The notes under the pieces: model-generated | Database searches by the model: none | What the model was told of the DNA's origin: nothing | The model's input: the letters and a program-made list of their open reading frames with translations, nothing else | Program-made: the position numbers and the translations under genes | Part shown: in pieces, positions 14,036 to 17,655 of the stretch | Layout: each line of letters begins with the position of its first letter | Numbering within the stretch: the first letter of the stretch is position 1 | Source of the DNA: an uncultured Lachnospiraceae bacterium | GTDB taxonomy: Bacteria; Bacillota; Clostridia; Lachnospirales; Lachnospiraceae | DNA length: 17,655 bases | NCBI GenBank assembly: GCA_902797565.1 | Contig: CADBTO010000046.1 | Coordinates: 1 to 17,655 of the forward strand | Direction of reading: 5' to 3'

Positions 14036-14944
14036 ATGGGCGAGGCATATTCTGAAGAGCAGACAGGAGAACACGTAATCGAAAGCTTTGTTGTGGACAA
14101 GGATCATGCGGATCTCTTTATACCGCTTTTGAACGAGGCTGCGATAGCGGGGCTGGAGCGGCCGGACACCTGCCTGGTGGGTGCGGTTCTGGACGGGGAA
14201 GCAGCAGGCGCGGCACTTTTTTCCGTGGATGAAGAGCACCGGGGATGCGGGCAGATCCTGCATCTTGCCGTGGAAAATGAAATGCGCCGTATGGGCGTCG
14301 GGACGTCGCTTTTGAACCGCTGCCTGCGTTCCCTCCGGCAGTTTGCGGTTACGGCGATGGACTGCGTGCTGATCGGGGAAGAGACGGAAGGGGACGAGGA
14401 TGGCGATGGAAAGGGAGATCTGGAGGAATTCCTGTCCGCCTGGGGCATGGAGCGCAAATTCGTGGGCGTTGTGGGCGTCTTCACACTGGATGAAGCCCTT
14501 GCGGGCGGGCGGCTGAGTGTCCATGAAAGTGAGTACTGCCAGTCACTTGCCGAGGTGGAGCAGCCGATCCTGAACCGCTGCTCGACGGAACTGGTGGATT
14601 CGGATGGCTGGAAGCAGCTGGATCCGGAACTGAGTTATGTTTATGTGAAGGACCGCGTGATCCATGCCACCTTCCTGATGCAGCAACGCTTTGACCGGCT
14701 GTATGTGGAGTGGATGGCAAACGAAGAGGGGGGCAATCCGAAGGCGCTGATCAGCCTGATGGAGCATTCCCTGGCAGCGGCACGGGAGCGTTACCCCGGC
14801 AGTACCGAGGTAATGTATTCCGCATGGAATGATACCGCGAAGAAGCTGATCCGCTATGTCCTTGCGGGGCAGGGCCGTGAGCGGAAGGTGCGCCTGTTCT
14901 CGCTGTCGGATGAGATGTTCCGGCTGAAAGAGGTGGATTTGTAA
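14036..14944 (+). CDS. GNAT-family N-acetyltransferase, possibly two-domain
   Basis: This is 302 residues from ATG 14036. Upstream in-frame ATGs at 14021 and 14033 exist, but the ribosome site GGAGGAG (14023-14029) lies inside that stretch and best serves 14036. The first half is GNAT-like: VGAVLDGEAAGAALFSVD, then LHLAVENEMRRMGVGTSLL, whose R84-R-M-G-V-G motif is the acetyl-CoA pyrophosphate loop. An acidic insert (EETEGDEDGDGKGD) follows. The second half, with VYVKDRVIHATFLMQQ and a WNDTAKKLIRYVL ending, has the strand-helix order of a second, degenerate GNAT domain lacking a clear acetyl-CoA loop. It should move an acetyl group from acetyl-CoA to an amine; the substrate is unknown. It is the last intact gene of the regulator group. 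The GNAT call is firm for the first half, tentative for the second. Confidence 0.8.
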   Translation: MGEAYSEEQTGEHVIESFVVDKDHADLFIPLLNEAAIAGLERPDTCLVGAVLDGEAAGAALFSVDEEHRGCGQILHLAVENEMRRMGVGTSLLNRCLRSLRQFAVTAMDCVLIGEETEGDEDGDGKGDLEEFLSAWGMERKFVGVVGVFTLDEALAGGRLSVHESEYCQSLAEVEQPILNRCSTELVDSDGWKQLDPELSYVYVKDRVIHATFLMQQRFDRLYVEWMANEEGGNPKALISLMEHSLAAARERYPGSTEVMYSAWNDTAKKLIRYVLAGQGRERKVRLFSLSDEMFRLKEVDL

Positions 14945-14979
14945 GGGGGCGGCAGGGAGCAAGCAGGCGGAGGTGTGCG

Positions 14980-15220
14980 ATGGAGCGAATGAGCTGGCAG
15001 GAGAATTCTTGCGTTGTTGGATACGGGCGCGTTGTTTCCGGTATGGACAGGTTCGGTGGAAACAGATGATAAGAACCATTGCTTGAATGTTACGGTTCCA
15101 GATGGAGAGTCTGATGTCAGGGATAGGAAGCTTGTAGAAAAGAGGGGAAGGCTGCATGTCCTTTGCACGTCTGCATGAAGGGGTGATGGAAAGACAGTGG
15201 CCGAGGCTTTTGATTTGTAA
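14980..15220 (+). pseudogene. Decayed retropepsin-like aspartic protease fragment
   Basis: The gap between the acetyltransferase and the last gene holds broken coding-like sequence. In the frame open from 14993, residues read ILALLDTGALFPVW (15005-15046), with the hydrophobic-hydrophobic-Asp-Thr-Gly-Ala motif of retropepsin-type proteases. The frame continues with NVTVPDGESD and RKLVEKRGRLHVLC, hits TGA at 15176-15178, then reads RGDGKTVAEAFDL to TAA 15218-15220. It has no ATG. An ATG at 14980 with GGCGGAGG six bases upstream opens another frame (29 codons, MERMSWQE...), and a one-base shift near 15004 would join it to the protease frame. This suggests a start region, one frameshift and one in-frame stop. 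The motif is clear but short, and the rest matches nothing I recall firmly. A genuine 29-residue peptide from 14980 is the alternative. Confidence 0.4.
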
Positions 15221-15236
15221 ATTTCAGGAGGTATGT

Positions 15237-17507
15237 ATGTCGTCAACAGAAGGTGAACTGCAGCAGCAGATGCAGCGGCAGCGGCAGATGCAGCAGACGC
15301 AGGAGCAGCAGGTCCAGCAGACGCAGATGCAGCAGGGATTCCAGCAGACGCAGATGCAGCAGCAGGGGTTCATGCAGGCGCAGGGGCAGCAGATGCAGAT
15401 GCAGCAGCGTGTCCAGATAGTGGCTCCGGAAACGCTGGAACATGTACAGCGGGCGAAGAGCATGGACTTTGGACGCCAGATTGATGTGCGGGAGCAGATG
15501 GCAACGGAAGAGAAAGCGTACCGCAGCCTGTTCAAACGGAAATCAGCGCAGCCGCGGGTGGCTGAAAACGATCCGCTGGGATATGAGCGGCGGGAACATA
15601 TGAAGCATTACCAGACGTCAAGCGCCGGGATGGAGGCTGCTGTCCAGAAGGATACGCAAAACCTGGTGGGAAACCTGCAGCAGGACCAGCAGAAAGCCGG
15701 GATGGAAGTGAATGAGCAGAAAGCGGTCCGGCAGGCGAAGCAGCTGATCGAAGATTCTCCGCAGGGCGTATACCGCGACCGGATGCTTGAGACCCTGTCT
15801 GACAAGCTGGAAACCCAGAAGATGGAAGAAGAACTGCTGTCCAGCAAGAAGAAGTTCTGGAAGTTCACGCTCGATGATGGGAAAGAGATGCAGGAGGTCA
15901 AGTGGGCGATTGGGCGTCATATGGGACTGATGCAGAAAGGAACCGTATCGATCGGTGATGACGGGTCAATTCCGGAGGATGAGCTCAAGGATGCACTGGC
16001 GCGGTATGATGATCTGGTGAAAGCGTGCCAGGGGTATCTGGATCATATCAACTGGGTCAGCGGCGGCCAGAAAGAGGTTGGGGAAAGGCGGATGAAGCTG
16101 GTGTCGCGGCTCCGGTCCCAGATCCGGATGGAGAAGCTTGCGCTGGAACACGTGGCAAAGCACAGTGTCAGGGATGCTGTGGAAAAAGGCATCCTGCAGA
16201 AGGGATGTACATGGTCAGAGGTTCTGTATCTGGCAAGGGCACGGAAGATCGAGAAGAAAAACGTGGAGATGGGTGGTTCGGGTACATCCATTGTTTATAA
16301 GCTGAAGAACGAAGATGGAACGTTTTCTTATATGAAAGCGGAGGAAAAGATGCGGGAGGAAGATAACCCGTTTCTCCAGCTGGCAGACTATGAGGGCATG
16401 GTGGATGGCTGGGCAAGGGAATTCGTGGCAGGACTTGCGAAGGTTTACCGCGGGATGACATTTAATGAAGGTGAGTGGGATTCCCTTTGGGCGAACGCCG
16501 CCGAGTCGATCAAAAAAATGAAGGGTGTGGAAGCGCTTCGGACTGTCATGAAAGGTCTCTATGATGCCGCGGAAAAAAACGAGGAACCCAGGAAGAGCTG
16601 CATGAAGGCACTGGCAGAAGCGTTCGAGCACATGAAGCCGGCAGAGGGTTCGATGGAGGACGAAGTTGCGATTAAGCTGGATTTCGTCCAGTTCATTGCA
16701 AAGCGGGAACTGGCGCGGCAGGTGGTGTACAATCGTGCGAGGGGGCATATGACAGGGGATGTCACAGTTACAAACCGGAATGTTTCAACGAGCCGGATTG
16801 TTTCGGATCTTGGGGCAGACGACGTGATCGCAAAATCCGAAACAGCGGTTTTTGAAAAAGATGGACGGCTGATGCGCATGAATGTGATGGAAGAGGCAAC
16901 AGGGATGGACATGAATGAAATTGTGGCTGAGGCCAAAGCACAGAATAAACGGCTGGAATATACACCGGAGGCGCTGAACCAAATCAGCAAAATGCGGATA
17001 CTGGATCTGATTTGCGGGCAGGTGGATCGGAACCGGAGCAATTACAAGGTGCAGAGCCGCGAGGATCCGAATGATCCGAATGTCTGGAAGATCGTGTCTG
17101 TGAAAGGGATTGACAATGATATGTCTTTTGGGGAGCTTGACGGGGCGCAGATCATCAGAGGTGCCGGGGCATTGGTACCGATCAATGACCTGGGAGAGTA
17201 TACGCTTCCGTTTTTGGAAGAGGAGTTTTGGCATACGCTCCAGGCATATACGCCGGAACAGGCTGCGGCGGGCCAGGTGGATCTTCGGACGGACGCGGAG
17301 ATCAATGCGCTGAAAGAACGGATTGTGACGGTCAAAGCAGAGATCCAGAAGGGGATTGACATGGGGAAGATCCAGGTCATCAAGAAAGCGGACATTGCGG
17401 AGAAAGGACTTCCAGCGGCACGGGAGATGAAAAAGGGCGTAAAGACAGAGATGACACTTCGTTTTTCGGATAATCAGTGTTATATTTGCGGGAATTATAT
17501 CGTCTGA
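15237..17507 (+). CDS. Gln/Met-rich protein with atypical kinase-like C-terminal domain
   Basis: This is 756 residues from ATG 15237, with AGGAGG (15226-15231) five bases before. The frame extends upstream to 15156 but without a ribosome site. Residues of about 7-60 are a Gln/Met/Thr repeat region and 60-330 look largely helical. The C-terminal part resembles an atypical kinase of the type II PI4-kinase/HipA/FAM20 sort. It has a Gly-rich turn GGSGTS (346-351), a candidate ATP lysine K367 in FSYMKAEE, the catalytic-loop-like DRNRSN (597-602), and GIDNDMSF (624-631) with D626 or D628 as metal ligand. The DRxxxN then IDN..F spacing fits type II PI4-kinases. It has no signal peptide or membrane segment. 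It ends with two Cys in CYICG (near 749-753). The substrate is unknown; protein, lipid or small-molecule phosphorylation, AMPylation-like use of ATP, or loss of activity are all possible. It probably has its own transcript, ended by the hairpin at 17518-17551. Confidence 0.72.
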   Translation: MSSTEGELQQQMQRQRQMQQTQEQQVQQTQMQQGFQQTQMQQQGFMQAQGQQMQMQQRVQIVAPETLEHVQRAKSMDFGRQIDVREQMATEEKAYRSLFKRKSAQPRVAENDPLGYERREHMKHYQTSSAGMEAAVQKDTQNLVGNLQQDQQKAGMEVNEQKAVRQAKQLIEDSPQGVYRDRMLETLSDKLETQKMEEELLSSKKKFWKFTLDDGKEMQEVKWAIGRHMGLMQKGTVSIGDDGSIPEDELKDALARYDDLVKACQGYLDHINWVSGGQKEVGERRMKLVSRLRSQIRMEKLALEHVAKHSVRDAVEKGILQKGCTWSEVLYLARARKIEKKNVEMGGSGTSIVYKLKNEDGTFSYMKAEEKMREEDNPFLQLADYEGMVDGWAREFVAGLAKVYRGMTFNEGEWDSLWANAAESIKKMKGVEALRTVMKGLYDAAEKNEEPRKSCMKALAEAFEHMKPAEGSMEDEVAIKLDFVQFIAKRELARQVVYNRARGHMTGDVTVTNRNVSTSRIVSDLGADDVIAKSETAVFEKDGRLMRMNVMEEATGMDMNEIVAEAKAQNKRLEYTPEALNQISKMRILDLICGQVDRNRSNYKVQSREDPNDPNVWKIVSVKGIDNDMSFGELDGAQIIRGAGALVPINDLGEYTLPFLEEEFWHTLQAYTPEQAAAGQVDLRTDAEINALKERIVTVKAEIQKGIDMGKIQVIKKADIAEKGLPAAREMKKGVKTEMTLRFSDNQCYICGNYIV
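15255..15410 (+). repeat. CAG/ATG-rich repeats encoding the Gln/Met N-terminus
   Basis: Imperfect units built on CAGCAGACGCAGATGCAGCA encode QQTQMQQ and GFQQTQMQQ blocks. Similar CAG-rich coding repeats form the tail of the kinase at 7245-7425, though the encoded peptides differ. Confidence 0.75.
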
Positions 17508-17517
17508 CGGAAGGAAT

Positions 17518-17559
17518 GGCGGGATGGCAGGGCAGGGTTTGCTATCCCGCCGATTCTTT
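17518..17559 (+). terminator. Probable terminator of the atypical kinase gene
   Basis: GGCGGGAT (17518-17525) pairs perfectly with ATCCCGCC (17544-17551) around an 18-base loop. GATTCTTTA follows. It begins 11 bases after the stop codon. The loop is long and the T run interrupted, so efficiency may be modest. Confidence 0.55.
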
Positions 17560-17566
17560 ATGCGAT

Positions 17567-17608
17567 GGGGTGCGCAGCGAAAGTTCCCGGCATAGCCGGG
17601 CGCACCCC
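17567..17608 (+). repeat. Nested palindrome related to the one at 9177-9225
   Basis: Outer arms are GGGGTGCG (17567-17574) and CGCACCCC (17601-17608). Inner arms are CCCGGC (17586-17591) and GCCGGG (17595-17600). The 27 bases 17574-17600 match 9188-9214 at 20 positions, including the order GCAG, TTCCCGGCA, GCCGGG. There is no T run. Confidence 0.65.
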
Positions 17609-17614
17609 GCGCGG

Positions 17615-17645
17615 CGAGCAGGGGAGATTTGCATTCCCCTGCTCG
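17615..17645 (+). repeat. Perfect 11-pair hairpin
   Basis: CGAGCAGGGGA (17615-17625) and TCCCCTGCTCG (17635-17645) pair perfectly around a 9-base loop. No T run follows on the + strand. It is the third hairpin in 130 bases and may belong to the same repeat cluster, continuing past the window. Confidence 0.65.
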
Positions 17646-17655
17646 ATTGCGACGG

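Noticed and set aside
15156..15236. Upstream in-frame ATG for the last gene
   Set aside because: No ribosome site precedes it, whereas ATG 15237 has AGGAGG at ideal spacing. The extra residues also overlap the protease-like remnant in another frame.
15224..15535. Cys-rich minus-strand frame resembling a small Cys-rich peptide
   Set aside because: The Cys/Ile pattern is the complement of the CAG/ATG repeat of the + strand gene.

Overview
The window looks like chromosomal DNA from a moderately GC-rich Gram-positive clostridial bacterium, most like a Lachnospiraceae relative. The reasons are purine-rich AGGAGG-type ribosome sites, Sec signal peptides of Firmicutes style, zinc-ribbon Ser/Thr kinases with PASTA-like ectodomains, and no outer-membrane genes. 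This assignment is by eye; no search was run. All recognisable genes are on the + strand. No tRNA, rRNA, CRISPR array, transposase or phage gene was seen.

Region 1 (1-9134) reads as one tightly spaced operon of surface and signalling genes. In order it holds: the 3' part of a membrane-anchored protein with a solute-binding-protein-like ectodomain; a secreted repeat-rich Ig-like protein; a degenerate Ser/Thr kinase-like membrane protein; a canonical Ser/Thr kinase with PASTA-like repeats; and a vWA-like/FHA protein that crosses the membrane. The kinases and the FHA domain would face the cytoplasm. The PASTA, vWA-like, Ig-like and solute-binding-like parts would face outward. A terminator-like nested hairpin follows.

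Region 2 (9314-11225) has two separately spaced genes: a secreted vWA-like protein with a degenerate metal site, and an AIM24-family cytoplasmic protein. A convincing Rho-independent terminator follows the AIM24 gene.

Region 3 (11301-14944) has a large MalT-like LuxR-family ATPase regulator, an 88-residue unknown protein overlapping its end across a run of eight G, and a GNAT-family acetyltransferase. Then comes a gap of about 290 bases with what looks like a decayed retropepsin-like (Asp-Thr-Gly-Ala) reading frame.

Region 4 (15237-17507) is a 756-residue protein with a Gln/Met-rich N-terminus and a C-terminal domain resembling an atypical kinase of the type II PI4-kinase/HipA sort. Three strong hairpins follow it, one related to the hairpin at 9177-9225.

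Working hypothesis: the locus encodes an envelope-sensing phospho-signalling apparatus. A kinase and a kinase-like partner read outside cues through their ectodomains, the FHA/vWA protein reads phosphothreonine inside while displaying a vWA-like domain outside, and secreted vWA-like and Ig-like proteins act in the wall. The LuxR regulator, AIM24 protein, GNAT enzyme and atypical kinase are candidate regulators or outputs. The domain calls are mostly solid; the idea that they form one system is inference from gene order.
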